NCBI RefSeq assembly: GCF_031656215.1
Contig: NZ_CP134228.1
Location: forward strand, 4,607,001-4,671,000
Reading direction: 5' to 3'
DNA length: 64,000 nucleotides
From: Mesorhizobium koreense
GTDB taxonomy: Bacteria; Pseudomonadota; Alphaproteobacteria; Rhizobiales; Rhizobiaceae
Of the stretch, positions 17,321 to 26,135 are shown piece after piece. Position 1 is the stretch's first letter. Each line of letters begins with the position of its first letter. The notes beneath the pieces were generated by a model. That model saw only the letters and a program-made list of their open reading frames with translations. It was not told the origin of the DNA and searched no databases. The position numbers and the translations under genes are program-made.

Positions 17321-19128
17321 TGGACCTCACCGCCTTCTTCGTCGGCCTTGCGACACTCACCCTCATCTACGGCCTTCTCGCGGTCGGGCTGAACATGCAG
17401 TTCGGCTTCGCCGGCGTGATCAATTTCGGTTATGTCGCCTTTTTCGCCGTGGGCGCATTCGCGAGCGCCATCGTCACCCTGCCGCCGACCGGTAGCGCGG
17501 CCTATATCGCCGCATCGGCGAAATACAGCGTCGGCCTCGGCCAGCCTTTCCTGCTCGGCCTCATCGCGGCCGGGGTCGCCGGCGGGCTTCTGGCGCTTTT
17601 CATCGGCGCCATCAGCGTTCGGCTCGCAACGCATTATCTGGCCGTCGCCACCTTCGCCATGGCCGAAGTCGTGCAAGACGTGCTCACCAACGAAGACTGG
17701 CTGACGCGCGGCGAGTTCGGCATCGCGACCGTGCCACGGCCGGCCGAACAGTGGATCGGTACCGGCCCGCTCTACCAGGAATTCTACCTCGTCCTCACGC
17801 TCATCATCGTCGCGATCCTCTTCGCATTCGCCTACCGGCTCGGCGAGCAGCCCTTCGGGCGGCTCTTACGGGCCATCCGCGATGACGAAACGGCCGCCCG
17901 CGCGCTCGGCAAGTCCACCAGCACGGCCAAGCTGAAGGCGCTGATCGTCGGCGGGGTGCTCGGCGGCGCGGCGGGGAGCCTGTGGACGCATTCGCTGGGC
18001 GTCGTGCATGTCGGCCAGTTCGTGCCGATCATCACCTTCCAGATCTGGCTGGCGATGCTGCTTGGCGGTTCCGGTAACCATTGGGGCGTTCTGATCGGTG
18101 CACTGCTCCTCATCGTCATCCGCGAGGGAACGCGCTTCGTCGGCGACATTCCAGGCGTGGCCGCGCTTGTCGTCCATAATCCCGGATTCCTACCCTCCCT
18201 GCGCTTCGTGCTGATCGGGTTCCTCTTGATCGCCGTCGTCCGTTTCTTTCCCGGCGGTGTGTTGCCCGAGCGGATCAGGAAGGCGCCGCCGGCCGGCAAG
18301 GTCAGTCCGAGTGGCATTGGCACAACCGCTCAAGAAGAACACGAGCCTGCGGCTCCCGCCGAAAGTGCGCCGATCCTTTCTGTGTCAAATGTCTCACGTC
18401 ATTTCGAGGGACTGGCAGCGGTGGATGGCGCCAGCTTCGAGGTGCGCCCGGGTACGATCACCGGGTTGATTGGGCCGAACGGTGCCGGCAAATCGACCAT
18501 GATCAACCTGATCTCGGGCGCCGAACATCTGAATTCCGGCACGATAGCGTTCGAAGGACAGCGCATTTCCGGATTGCCGCCGGAAGCGATCGCCCGCCGC
18601 GGACTCTTGCGCACCTACCAGACGCCGCGCCTTTTCGCCGAAATGACAGTGTGGGAAAACCTGCTGGTGGCCGGTGCCGACGCCAATGTCGAGACGGTTG
18701 GGGCAGCCCTGCTGCCGCAGGAAGCGCGGCACGTGGCCGAGAAAGAGAATGCCGGGCGCGCCGAAGGGGTCCTCGCCTATCTCGAACTGACGGCCAAGCG
18801 CGATACGCTCGCCGGCGCGCTTTCGGGTGGCCAGCGCAAGCTCGTGTCGCTCGGACGGCTTTTGATGCAATCGCCGCGCATGATGCTGCTCGACGAACCG
18901 GCGGCGGGCGTCAATCCGCGCCTGGCGCGCGATCTCTTCGAGCGCATCGCCGAACTCAACCGGCAGGGCATGACATTCCTGATCGTCGAGCACGAGATGG
19001 AACTAATCATGCATTACTGCCACCACATCATCGTCATGCATCAGGGCCGCGTTCTGGCCGAAGGTCCACCCGATATCATCCGCGCCGACCCGAATGTCAT
19101 CGAGGCCTATCTCGGAGGGGCGACATGA
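17320..19128 (+). CDS. Fused ABC permease-ATPase (LivM-LivG fusion)
   Basis: A 602-residue fusion. Residues 1 to about 318 are a LivM-type permease: LTLIYGLLAVGLNMQFGFAGVINFGYVAFFAVGAF near the start, and GRLLRAIRDDETAARALGKSTSTAKLKAL as coupling loop. A linker of about 30 Pro/Ala/Glu-rich residues follows (about 320-350). Residues 352-602 are a LivG-type ATPase with Walker A GPNGAGKST (~385-393), signature LSGGQRKLVSLGRLL and Walker B MMLLDEPAAGVNP. LivM and LivG are separate in most bacteria. The reading frame is continuous and both halves keep their motifs, so this is a true fusion. It overlaps livH by one base and livF by four bases. Confidence 0.92.
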   Translation: MDLTAFFVGLATLTLIYGLLAVGLNMQFGFAGVINFGYVAFFAVGAFASAIVTLPPTGSAAYIAASAKYSVGLGQPFLLGLIAAGVAGGLLALFIGAISVRLATHYLAVATFAMAEVVQDVLTNEDWLTRGEFGIATVPRPAEQWIGTGPLYQEFYLVLTLIIVAILFAFAYRLGEQPFGRLLRAIRDDETAARALGKSTSTAKLKALIVGGVLGGAAGSLWTHSLGVVHVGQFVPIITFQIWLAMLLGGSGNHWGVLIGALLLIVIREGTRFVGDIPGVAALVVHNPGFLPSLRFVLIGFLLIAVVRFFPGGVLPERIRKAPPAGKVSPSGIGTTAQEEHEPAAPAESAPILSVSNVSRHFEGLAAVDGASFEVRPGTITGLIGPNGAGKSTMINLISGAEHLNSGTIAFEGQRISGLPPEAIARRGLLRTYQTPRLFAEMTVWENLLVAGADANVETVGAALLPQEARHVAEKENAGRAEGVLAYLELTAKRDTLAGALSGGQRKLVSLGRLLMQSPRMMLLDEPAAGVNPRLARDLFERIAELNRQGMTFLIVEHEMELIMHYCHHIIVMHQGRVLAEGPPDIIRADPNVIEAYLGGAT

Positions 19129-19847
19129 GCGCGCCTGCTCTGGAGGTTTCCGGGCTCGAAGCCGGCTACGGCGCGCTTCAGATCCTGTTCGGCGTCGATC
19201 TGACCGTCACGACGCACGAGCACGTGCTTGTCTTCGGGCCGAACGGCGCCGGCAAGAGCACCTTCGTGAAAGCGCTCGTCGGGCTGGTGCGGCCAAGCGC
19301 CGGCTCCATCCGGTTGAACGGGCGGGAAGTCGCGGGGGATGTGCCGGAAGACCTGATCGCCTCCGGCCTCGCCTATGTGCCTCAAGTCGGCAACGTCTTC
19401 CCCTCCCTCACCGTGCACGAAAACCTCGAAATCGGCAGTGCCGTCCTGCCGACGCGCCGCCGCGCCGGACGCATTGGGGCGATGTACGATCTCTTTCCGG
19501 TCCTTCGCCAGCGCCGGTCGCAATCGGCGGGCTCGATGTCGGGCGGAGAGCGGCAGATGCTCGCCGTCGCCCGCGCTCTCATCCCCGAACCGTCTCTCCT
19601 CATCCTCGACGAGCCTTCGGCGGGCGTCGCGCCGCGTCTGGTCGAGGAGATTTTCCGTATGGTATCCGGCCTGCGCGCTGTCGGCACGACCATCCTGATG
19701 GTCGAGCAGAACGCCAAACGCGCGCTCGCCCATGTCGATCGCGGCATCGTGCTGGAGAGCGGCCGCGTCCGCTTTGCCGACACGGCGGCAGCCCTCCTTG
19801 CCAGCGACGAGATCGACGCGCTTTATTTCGGCTCGAAGCGTGAATAG
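19125..19847 (+). CDS. ABC transporter ATPase, LivF type
   Basis: A 240-residue ATP-binding subunit of the HAAT family and partner of the LivG half of the fused gene. Walker A is GPNGAGKST (about residues 38-46), the Q-loop region is LAYVPQVGNVFPSLTV, the signature is MSGGERQMLAVARALI, and Walker B is LLILDEPSAGVAP. The compact form without extra domains is typical of LivF. ATG 19125 overlaps the preceding stop (ATGA). The SIS-domain gene starts 19 bp downstream, so it is very probably on the same transcript. Confidence 0.92.
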   Translation: MSAPALEVSGLEAGYGALQILFGVDLTVTTHEHVLVFGPNGAGKSTFVKALVGLVRPSAGSIRLNGREVAGDVPEDLIASGLAYVPQVGNVFPSLTVHENLEIGSAVLPTRRRAGRIGAMYDLFPVLRQRRSQSAGSMSGGERQMLAVARALIPEPSLLILDEPSAGVAPRLVEEIFRMVSGLRAVGTTILMVEQNAKRALAHVDRGIVLESGRVRFADTAAALLASDEIDALYFGSKRE

Positions 19848-19866
19848 CAAACGAAAGGCCGGATAA

Positions 19867-20604
19867 ATGAGCGGGATACCGACGGCGACGGCCTATCTGA
19901 ACGAACTGGCGGAGCGTATCGGCGGCCTTCTGGACCGGAACACCGACGCCATCGCGGAAGCAGCGAAGGCTGTCGAGAAAACCGCGCTCGCGGACGGGCT
20001 CGTCTATATCTTCGGCACGGGGCACAGCCACATGCTCGCCGAAGAAGCGCATTACCGCGCCGGCGGGCTGGCGCTGACCGTGCCAATCCTGTCGGGAACG
20101 ACGATGCTGCATGACGGCGCTGTCGCCGGCACAGTGTTCGAACGCATGCCGGGTGTCGTAGCCGCCATTTTCGCGCGCTACCCGATCGGGCCGAACGACG
20201 TGCTGGTCGTGGCCTCGAACAGCGGGGTCAACTCAGCGCCCGTCGAGGCGGCGAGGCTCGGCAAGGAGCGCGGCGCAATCGTCATCGCCATCACGTCCGA
20301 AGACTATTCAAAAGCCGCGGCCAAAGGCCGTCCGCGTCTCGCCGAGATCGCCGACATCGTCCTTGACAATGGTGCGCCGCCCGGCGACGCGGTCACGGAA
20401 CTGCCCGACAGCACGTTGCGGGTCGGCCCGGTCTCCACGTCGATCGGTGCGGCTCTGGTCAATGCCGTCATGGCGGAAGCGGCCGCAAGATTGCAGAGCT
20501 CAAGCAAGGGCGCGCCGATCTATCTCAGCGCCAATATGCCCGGCGCGGCGGAGACCAACAAGGCACTCATTGCCCGCTACCGGTCACGCAACCCGCATCT
20601 TTAA
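19867..20604 (+). CDS. SIS-domain sugar isomerase-like protein (UPF0309 type)
   Basis: A 245-residue cytoplasmic protein with one SIS (sugar isomerase) domain. YIFGTGHSHMLAEEAHYRAGG (about residues 47-67) is the phosphosugar-binding loop. VLVVASNSGVNSAPVEAARLGKERGAIVIAITS follows, as in UPF0309 family proteins. Near the C-terminus come a conserved GAALVNAVMAEA helix and a NMPGAAETN motif. SIS proteins bind or isomerise phosphorylated (often amino-) sugars. It is the last gene of an amino-acid-type ABC transporter operon. That neighbour is unusual, since UPF0309 genes more often sit with sugar transporters or N-acetylglucosamine kinases. The exact reaction is unknown. Confidence 0.82.
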   Translation: MSGIPTATAYLNELAERIGGLLDRNTDAIAEAAKAVEKTALADGLVYIFGTGHSHMLAEEAHYRAGGLALTVPILSGTTMLHDGAVAGTVFERMPGVVAAIFARYPIGPNDVLVVASNSGVNSAPVEAARLGKERGAIVIAITSEDYSKAAAKGRPRLAEIADIVLDNGAPPGDAVTELPDSTLRVGPVSTSIGAALVNAVMAEAAARLQSSSKGAPIYLSANMPGAAETNKALIARYRSRNPHL

Positions 20605-20788
20605 GCGCTCCACAGGATTGTTGGTGATCGTCCTCGAAATTCGAGGCCGCCCGGAAATTGGCCTTTTGTCGCTATAGGCAGAAGCGCGGGCGGCCCAGGC
20701 AGAGCACAGAGGCCACGAAATTGCTGTTTGAGGAAAGACGCGACGCAAGGAATTGCTCGGATTTTCGAGAACGCCGGGAACAGACTGC

Positions 20789-21796
20789 ATGAAAAGGCCG
20801 GTGCTCGGACTGAAACCCATTTCGGCAACCGGCAACAGCTTCGCCGGGCTATTTTCCCGGCATATCGACGATGCGAGCTTCGAGCGCGAGGCGTTCGAAT
20901 GGGAAAAACTCGGGCACGGCCACTACGATGTCGTGGTCTTCCACTGGCCGACCGAATTTTTCCGACCGACCAGCCGGAAAGCAAGCCTTGCGCTGCTGGC
21001 CATGATGCTGCGGGACAAACTCCAGCACCGGACGAAGTTCGTGTGGGTCGTACACAATCTCGAACCGCATGACGGCGGCAGCGTGAAATCGCAACTGACG
21101 ACTCGCCTGTTCCTGAGGCTGCTCAACGGCGTGATCGTCCTCTCGCGATACTCGCTCGATGAGCTTCACCGCCTTTATCCGCAAACCCGCTCCCTGCCAG
21201 CTCTGGTCACCGTGCACGGGCGCTACGAGCCGCTCGTCGGGCCGCCAAGCGATTTCGTTGCCGCCGAACGCCGCAACCGGTCGCTCTTCTTCGGCATGAT
21301 CCGTGAATACAAGAACGTGGAACGGCTGGTTGCCGAGGCGCGCAAGGTTGAGCTCACGCCATTCTCGCTGACCGTCACCGGCGTGTGCCAGGACGAGGAT
21401 CTGGAGGACAGGATTCGCATCGCGGCGGGCGAGGATATGCGGATCGACCTCGATATCCGAAACGGCTTCGTGCCCGACGGGGAACTGGAGCGCACAATCG
21501 ACGCGCATGACGCGGTGGTGCTGCCCTACCGGAACATCCTGAACAGCGGCGTGGCGCTGCACGCACTGGGGCGCAACAAGCCGATCCTGGCACCCCGGAT
21601 CGGCAGCCTGCCGGAACTGCAGCAGGAGTTGGGCGAGGAATGGGTGCATCTCTTCGACGGCGAGATAACAGCGGATCATATCACCCGTTTTCTCGCCTCG
21701 CTCGATGCCTGCACGTCGGGCGCTCCGGACCTTTCCGCCTATGAATGGCAGCGCGTCGGGAACGACGTGACCGGTTTCCTGCGATCGCTGGAGTAG
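20789..21796 (+). CDS. Glycosyltransferase (GT4-like, exopolysaccharide)
   Basis: A 335-residue GT-B-fold glycosyltransferase, probably cytoplasmic or membrane-associated. KFVWVVHNLEPHDGG and the C-terminal GVALHALGRNKPILAPRIGSLPELQQELG block resemble bacterial polysaccharide GTs that add a sugar to a lipid-linked oligosaccharide. In this fold the ALGRNKPILAP segment lies at the donor-nucleotide site. ATG 20789 has GGGAA upstream; an in-frame TTG at 20753 is less likely. The gene is convergent with a pyruvyl transferase gene only 4 bp away, and so marks the left edge of the main exopolysaccharide island. Donor and acceptor are unknown. Confidence 0.75.
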   Translation: MKRPVLGLKPISATGNSFAGLFSRHIDDASFEREAFEWEKLGHGHYDVVVFHWPTEFFRPTSRKASLALLAMMLRDKLQHRTKFVWVVHNLEPHDGGSVKSQLTTRLFLRLLNGVIVLSRYSLDELHRLYPQTRSLPALVTVHGRYEPLVGPPSDFVAAERRNRSLFFGMIREYKNVERLVAEARKVELTPFSLTVTGVCQDEDLEDRIRIAAGEDMRIDLDIRNGFVPDGELERTIDAHDAVVLPYRNILNSGVALHALGRNKPILAPRIGSLPELQQELGEEWVHLFDGEITADHITRFLASLDACTSGAPDLSAYEWQRVGNDVTGFLRSLE

Positions 21797-21800
21797 CCTC

Positions 21801-22703
21801 TCAGCGATTCCAAAGGTCGTAAGGGAAGCTTGCTTTCAGGCGGGCGGTGTCGAACCGGATCGGATCGAATGGGCTTGCGCGCACCGCCTCCTCTCGGGAT
21901 CGGGTGACGCGCAGCCCGGAACGACCAACGCCGAGGATATAGTCCTCATATTTGAAAAGGTTCTCCTCCTCCGACAGGCGCAGATAGGTGCACGGCACGC
22001 CGAAGGCATCCGCTACCACCAGTCCGTGTAGGGAGGTCGAGATGACGTGGCGCGCCCTCGATATCCGGCGCACGACCGACCACCACGGATCGAGTGGCGA
22101 AACCACGTTCTCCCAGCCCTCCATGGCGGGAAGATCGTGCAAATTTGGAACGAAGGCGACCGGATCGGCCTGCCCGGCTAGACGAGGAAAGCGGGACGGG
22201 AGCAACTCCGCGATCAGGATCGCAGGATCGCCGAAGATCTCAGGTGCCTCGATCCCCCGTTGGAGAAGGAAATCGCGGGTCAGCGGGCCGCGAACCGCGC
22301 GTATATCGAGTTGGCTGAAGGTATGGCGTTCGACCGGCACCTTGCCGTTCACGCCAGAGCCCCAGATAACGTCACCGTCGCGCGCGAAATGCAGGATGGA
22401 ACCAACCGCCAGCAAGCGGATCGGAGTAGGCCGCTCCTCGCCGAGGAAGCAATCGGCGTCGGCAGCCATCTTGGTCACGATCACTGAAGAGAGATAGTCC
22501 CCGAAATTCACGCCGGCCGGCGACCGCCACCAGAACAACTCTATTCCGTGGGGCCGGTGTCCGGGTGTATGTCCAGCGGGCGGTCGGCTATCGGAACGCG
22601 CCAGATTGCCCACCGTGCGGATGAGTTCACGCATGCGCACAGAGCCTGTGAGCATCGAATTCATCGTGCTGTTCCAGCGGGGCCGAACGATCCAGCCATT
22701 CAT
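21801..22703 (-). CDS. Polysaccharide pyruvyl transferase family protein
   Basis: A 300-residue protein of the PF04230 family. Seen: IELFWWRSPAGVNFGDYLSSVIV, the family's N-terminal phosphate loop (N-F-G-D); AVGSILHFARDGDVIWGSGVNG; RAVRGPLTRDFLLQRGI; FGDPAILIAELLP; and ISTSLHGLVVADAFGVPCTYLRL, the S-x-H-G active-site block. Such enzymes transfer pyruvate from PEP to form ketals on exopolysaccharide sugars, and some homologues add other groups. The start at 22703 overlaps the upstream glycosyltransferase stop by four bases, so the two are co-translated. It is a smaller form than the other two family members in this window and close in size to rhizobial PssK/ExoV proteins. Confidence 0.83.
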   Translation of the reverse strand: MNGWIVRPRWNSTMNSMLTGSVRMRELIRTVGNLARSDSRPPAGHTPGHRPHGIELFWWRSPAGVNFGDYLSSVIVTKMAADADCFLGEERPTPIRLLAVGSILHFARDGDVIWGSGVNGKVPVERHTFSQLDIRAVRGPLTRDFLLQRGIEAPEIFGDPAILIAELLPSRFPRLAGQADPVAFVPNLHDLPAMEGWENVVSPLDPWWSVVRRISRARHVISTSLHGLVVADAFGVPCTYLRLSEEENLFKYEDYILGVGRSGLRVTRSREEAVRASPFDPIRFDTARLKASFPYDLWNR

Positions 22704-23509
22704 GCGGCCTTTCCGAAAAATTCCCGCCGCGCCGAGTCGTCGACCAGCCGCAGACTTGAAAGGTTGCGCAGCATCCGGCGTGGTCTCTTCAGCGCCCCCC
22801 AATTCAGGAAGTAGCGCGAAAGCAAGCTTGGCGTGCCACTATGGGAGCCGCCATGGGCGACGCGATAGACCGCGCCGCGAAACGGCAGCTTCGCCAGCGG
22901 CGTGCCATGTTCGGCCAATATCTCGTTGATGCGATGGTGACTGCCCAGCATCGATTTGATCCATCCGGCGGGTGCGTCCTCGAACCGCTCGGGCAGGCGA
23001 TAGAGGTCGGCCCTGACGATCAGGGACGTTCCGCAAACATGGTTGAAATCATCGTTCCCCAGAAGGAGCCTGCCACCATGGTCCCATATGTAGCCCCGGT
23101 CGATGATCCAGCCGTTCGCATCGCGGTTTTCCGATACGAAGCTGACCAGCCGCGAACTGACGAAGTCGTCGTCGTCGACAATCATGAAGAAACGGCTGTC
23201 GCGGGCACGCAGCATGCCCTTCAACACCCGCCTCCCCTTGTCGATGCGGAAGGCTTCGCGGAAATCCTCGACGTCGGCGTTGCCGCGCTCATGCATGTCG
23301 TTCGGCGGGAAGGTGACGCGCTCGACTTCGACCCGATCCGGCAGTTCGGGCAGTTCGGCGCCCTCGTTCGCCACGATGATCCCGCGCCACTCGCCGCTCG
23401 TCTGGTTCGCGATCGACGCGACGGTCTCGGCGAGGTTCGCCTTCAGGAGGCTCCAGTCGCGGGCGTTGTCCTGATGTCGAACCGGTATGATGAAGGTGAG
23501 GAGCGTCAT
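22700..23509 (-). CDS. Glycosyltransferase family 2-like protein
   Basis: A 269-residue glycosyltransferase-A-fold protein. It begins with LLTFIIPVRHQDNARDWSLL, followed by the family's metal-binding acidic run MIVDDDDFVSSRLVSFV (DxD). WIIDRGYIWDHGGRLLLGNDDFNHVCGTSLIVRADLYRLP fits the acceptor half. GGAG lies before ATG 23509. It overlaps the downstream pyruvyl transferase gene (ATGA) and is 40 bp from the upstream one, so all three minus-strand genes look like one unit. It is not a clear orthologue of ExoW. The sugar added is unknown. Confidence 0.75.
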   Translation of the reverse strand: MTLLTFIIPVRHQDNARDWSLLKANLAETVASIANQTSGEWRGIIVANEGAELPELPDRVEVERVTFPPNDMHERGNADVEDFREAFRIDKGRRVLKGMLRARDSRFFMIVDDDDFVSSRLVSFVSENRDANGWIIDRGYIWDHGGRLLLGNDDFNHVCGTSLIVRADLYRLPERFEDAPAGWIKSMLGSHHRINEILAEHGTPLAKLPFRGAVYRVAHGGSHSGTPSLLSRYFLNWGALKRPRRMLRNLSSLRLVDDSARREFFGKAA

Positions 23510-23549
23510 CGAGAGCGATCTCCAAATTTTCTTGTTTGCATCGGACTTT

Positions 23550-24551
23550 TCAGGCGGCGAGGGCCATGCCGGCCCGACCTGCCGCCCATTCCAATCCGTT
23601 GTCGAGAGAGGAGGCCCGATAAGTCAATTCCGTCCCGCCGGAGAACGCGGCCATGAAACGAGCGATCTTGCCATAGCTGTTGTCGAGCACGGCATGCGGC
23701 CGTCCGATGAGCAGCGAGCAGATATGGACATGCAGCCGGTCGGTGACGATTGCCCGGCCGCGCGAAATCTGGCGAATGCCGCGGCGGAAGCGGTTGTGCG
23801 CCGCGGCATCCAGCTTGCGCAGCCTCATCTCGGCGGGCTTCAGAGCGAGGAGCGCCGAGGCCGCACCGGCGGCTTTCGACACCCGCACGCGGCGACGAGA
23901 TTCAGTGATCCAGTCCTCGATCGGCAGACCGGGATAGAGTGAGCGATCCACCTCGCCCGTCTTCTCCAGATCGGCCCGCAGCATGGCCAGAACGGGGAAC
24001 TCGGCGGCATTCGGCTCGACCATGCCGATCCAGAACGCCATGTCCGGGCAAAGGCGCACTTCGCAGTCGAAGCGCTTCCTGGCGAAATCCCTCGATTCCT
24101 CGTCGCGAACCAGGAGCAGGAAATTGCGATGCCGGCCAATTGCGCGCGCCGTCTGCTCGACACGTTGCTCCGAGCGATAATGGATCGACTGCGGGAACTG
24201 GATGACCCGCCGATGCGGGAACCGCTCCAGCACCTGTTCGCGGAAATCCTGGTGCGAGACCCACAGGTCGCCAAAATTGCCGCCGCCATGGATGAAGATC
24301 GGCCCTTCGGGAACAGCTCGCTCAAGCGCGTCCGGCGACAGGTCGCGCATACGTGAGACATAGGCCGGCCGCTTGCCGCGACTTGCCAGATACGCCATCT
24401 CGCCGAGCCAGATGGCGGAATCGCCGCAATTGCGGATATCGGGGAAATCCAGGATGGCCAGGGGCTCGTCTTCCCGAACATGATCCTTCAGGCAGTCGTC
24501 GATCATGCCCTTCATCTTCGCAATCAGGGCCAAGCTCGGTTGGGATCGCAT
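23550..24551 (-). CDS. Polysaccharide pyruvyl transferase family protein (long form)
   Basis: A protein of 333 residues from ATG 24551. Signs of the PF04230 family are AILDFPDIRNCGDSAIWLGEMAYLASRG (N-C-G-D-S-A-I-W loop), IFIHGGGNFGDLW, LLLVRDEESRDFARKRFDCEVRLCPDMAFWIG and AIVTDRLHVHICSLLIGRPHAVLDNSYGK. This long form resembles rhizobial PssM/ExoV-type ketal pyruvate transferases. ATG 24551 has GGAG eight bases upstream. An alternative ATG at 24584 overlaps the upstream flippase stop (ATGA) and would add 11 residues; both are possible. It is co-transcribed with a flippase upstream and a GT downstream. Confidence 0.82.
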   Translation of the reverse strand: MRSQPSLALIAKMKGMIDDCLKDHVREDEPLAILDFPDIRNCGDSAIWLGEMAYLASRGKRPAYVSRMRDLSPDALERAVPEGPIFIHGGGNFGDLWVSHQDFREQVLERFPHRRVIQFPQSIHYRSEQRVEQTARAIGRHRNFLLLVRDEESRDFARKRFDCEVRLCPDMAFWIGMVEPNAAEFPVLAMLRADLEKTGEVDRSLYPGLPIEDWITESRRRVRVSKAAGAASALLALKPAEMRLRKLDAAAHNRFRRGIRQISRGRAIVTDRLHVHICSLLIGRPHAVLDNSYGKIARFMAAFSGGTELTYRASSLDNGLEWAAGRAGMALAA

Positions 24552-24580
24552 CGTCGTTCTCCGTCCGTCGAGATTAGCGC

Positions 24581-26086
24581 TCATGCCGCGGGAAATTGCC
24601 GGACCGCGGGCCGGACACTTGACAGGATCTTCGCCAATATCCTCTGCACCTCCGTCTCGGGACCTTCGGGGCGTCCCATTGCCAACCAAAGAAGAAGCGT
24701 CGTTCCGCAATAGAGAGCGGCGCCGGACCCGACGAGAACGGCGAGATGCAGCACGAGCGCCGGCCGATCAACCGCCGCGTTCATCAATGTCGAGACGAAC
24801 GATACGCCGGCCGCCATTGCAGCAACGCTCACAAGCGTCCGGCCATTGGCGGCCAGTTGTTTGAACACGCCGACGCCGATGAAACGCTTCACGAGGATCA
24901 TGTTGACGAAGGCGCTCAAGAGGCCGGTGAAAACGCGGCCGAAGATGACGCCGTGCATTCCGTATGTGATCAGTCCGACAAAGATGATCGGCACGCGGAC
25001 GAGCAACATCTGTGTGTCGCGCAGGAACAGGATCCGTGTCTCGCCCTTGGCCATGCCGAGCGGCTGCACCAGCGAGCCGAGGGTCTGGAGCGCATAGACG
25101 GAAGCAAGCGACTGGATGATGAAGATCGCCGGCGCCCACTTTTCACCGAGTGTCAGGCGGACCAGCGGATCGGCGATCACGGCAACGCCGATACCCGCGG
25201 GAAGCGCGATCGCCGAAACCAGCGCCTGCACGCGCTGATAGGCAGCGGCCAAACGTTTTGGGTCGTTGCGTATGCTGGCGAAGCTTGGGTAGATCGTCTG
25301 GGTCAGCGGCGCGGTCGCCTCACGGGTCGGCATCCGCGCGAGATTGCTGCCGACCGTGTAAAAGCCGAGGCTCGCGCCGCCTAGCACCTTGCCGATGAGA
25401 AGATAGTCGAAGCGCCAGTTCAGCGTGTTAGTGATCTGGCTCGCCGCCAGCCACGCGGAGAAGGAAAAGAACTCTCGCACATGGCTGAACGTGATCCTCG
25501 GACGGAAGGGCAGGACCAGATAGGAGATGAAGACGCTCGTCGCCTGGCTGACCAACGCTCCGATCACGAGCGCCCAATAGGTCTGGTAGATAATCGCGAT
25601 CAGTACCGCGGCGACGAAGCCGGTGAATTTCTGCGAGACGCTGAGGACGAATTCCTGCCAGAAGATCAGGTCCCGCTGGAGCATCACCAGCCGCGGGTTG
25701 GCCAGGCCGCTCAGGAACACGCTTGCGCCCAGCGCCAGCATCACACCGAATAATCTCGGATCTTCATAGAGGATCGACGCCGGATAGGCAGCGGCGGAAA
25801 ACAGGAGGCAAAGGATCAGCCCACGCGTCGCGTTGAGTGTCCAGGCGGCGCTGAAATGGGATTCCTGCGGCGCCTCGTGGCGGATCAGAGCCTGGGTGAG
25901 CGACAGTTCAGTGACGGTGGTGACGATGAGCAGCATCGTGGTCGCAAGCGCCACTAGGCCGAAATCGGACGGCGTCAGATACCATGCCAGCACAAAGGTG
26001 CTGAGCGTCGCCAAAAGGTTGACGACGGCTCGGGACAGGCTGAGCCACATGCTGCCCTTGATCAGCCGTCCTGTGATGCTGCTCAT
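24581..26086 (-). CDS. Wzx/ExoT-type lipopolysaccharide/exopolysaccharide flippase
   Basis: A 501-residue integral membrane protein of the MOP superfamily. The start GRLIKGSMWLSLSRAVVNLLATLSTFVLAWYLTPSDFGLVALATT is typical of ExoT/WzxC-type flippases. About 12-14 helices are predicted, with a hydrophilic C-terminal tail of about 25 residues. It should flip the undecaprenyl-linked repeat unit made by the adjacent glycosyltransferases. ATG 26086 is the best match to family length, although its ribosome site (CAGG) is weak; a frame extends upstream without support. It is the best candidate for the ExoT partner of the ExoP/ExoQ system, since it sits between a GT4 gene and a pyruvyl transferase gene. 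Confidence 0.87.
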   Translation of the reverse strand: MSSITGRLIKGSMWLSLSRAVVNLLATLSTFVLAWYLTPSDFGLVALATTMLLIVTTVTELSLTQALIRHEAPQESHFSAAWTLNATRGLILCLLFSAAAYPASILYEDPRLFGVMLALGASVFLSGLANPRLVMLQRDLIFWQEFVLSVSQKFTGFVAAVLIAIIYQTYWALVIGALVSQATSVFISYLVLPFRPRITFSHVREFFSFSAWLAASQITNTLNWRFDYLLIGKVLGGASLGFYTVGSNLARMPTREATAPLTQTIYPSFASIRNDPKRLAAAYQRVQALVSAIALPAGIGVAVIADPLVRLTLGEKWAPAIFIIQSLASVYALQTLGSLVQPLGMAKGETRILFLRDTQMLLVRVPIIFVGLITYGMHGVIFGRVFTGLLSAFVNMILVKRFIGVGVFKQLAANGRTLVSVAAMAAGVSFVSTLMNAAVDRPALVLHLAVLVGSGAALYCGTTLLLWLAMGRPEGPETEVQRILAKILSSVRPAVRQFPAA

Positions 26087-26135
26087 AAACCGAACCTGAA
26101 AATGCCGTTGTTGCTTTCCGGCGAGCGGCCGAAGC

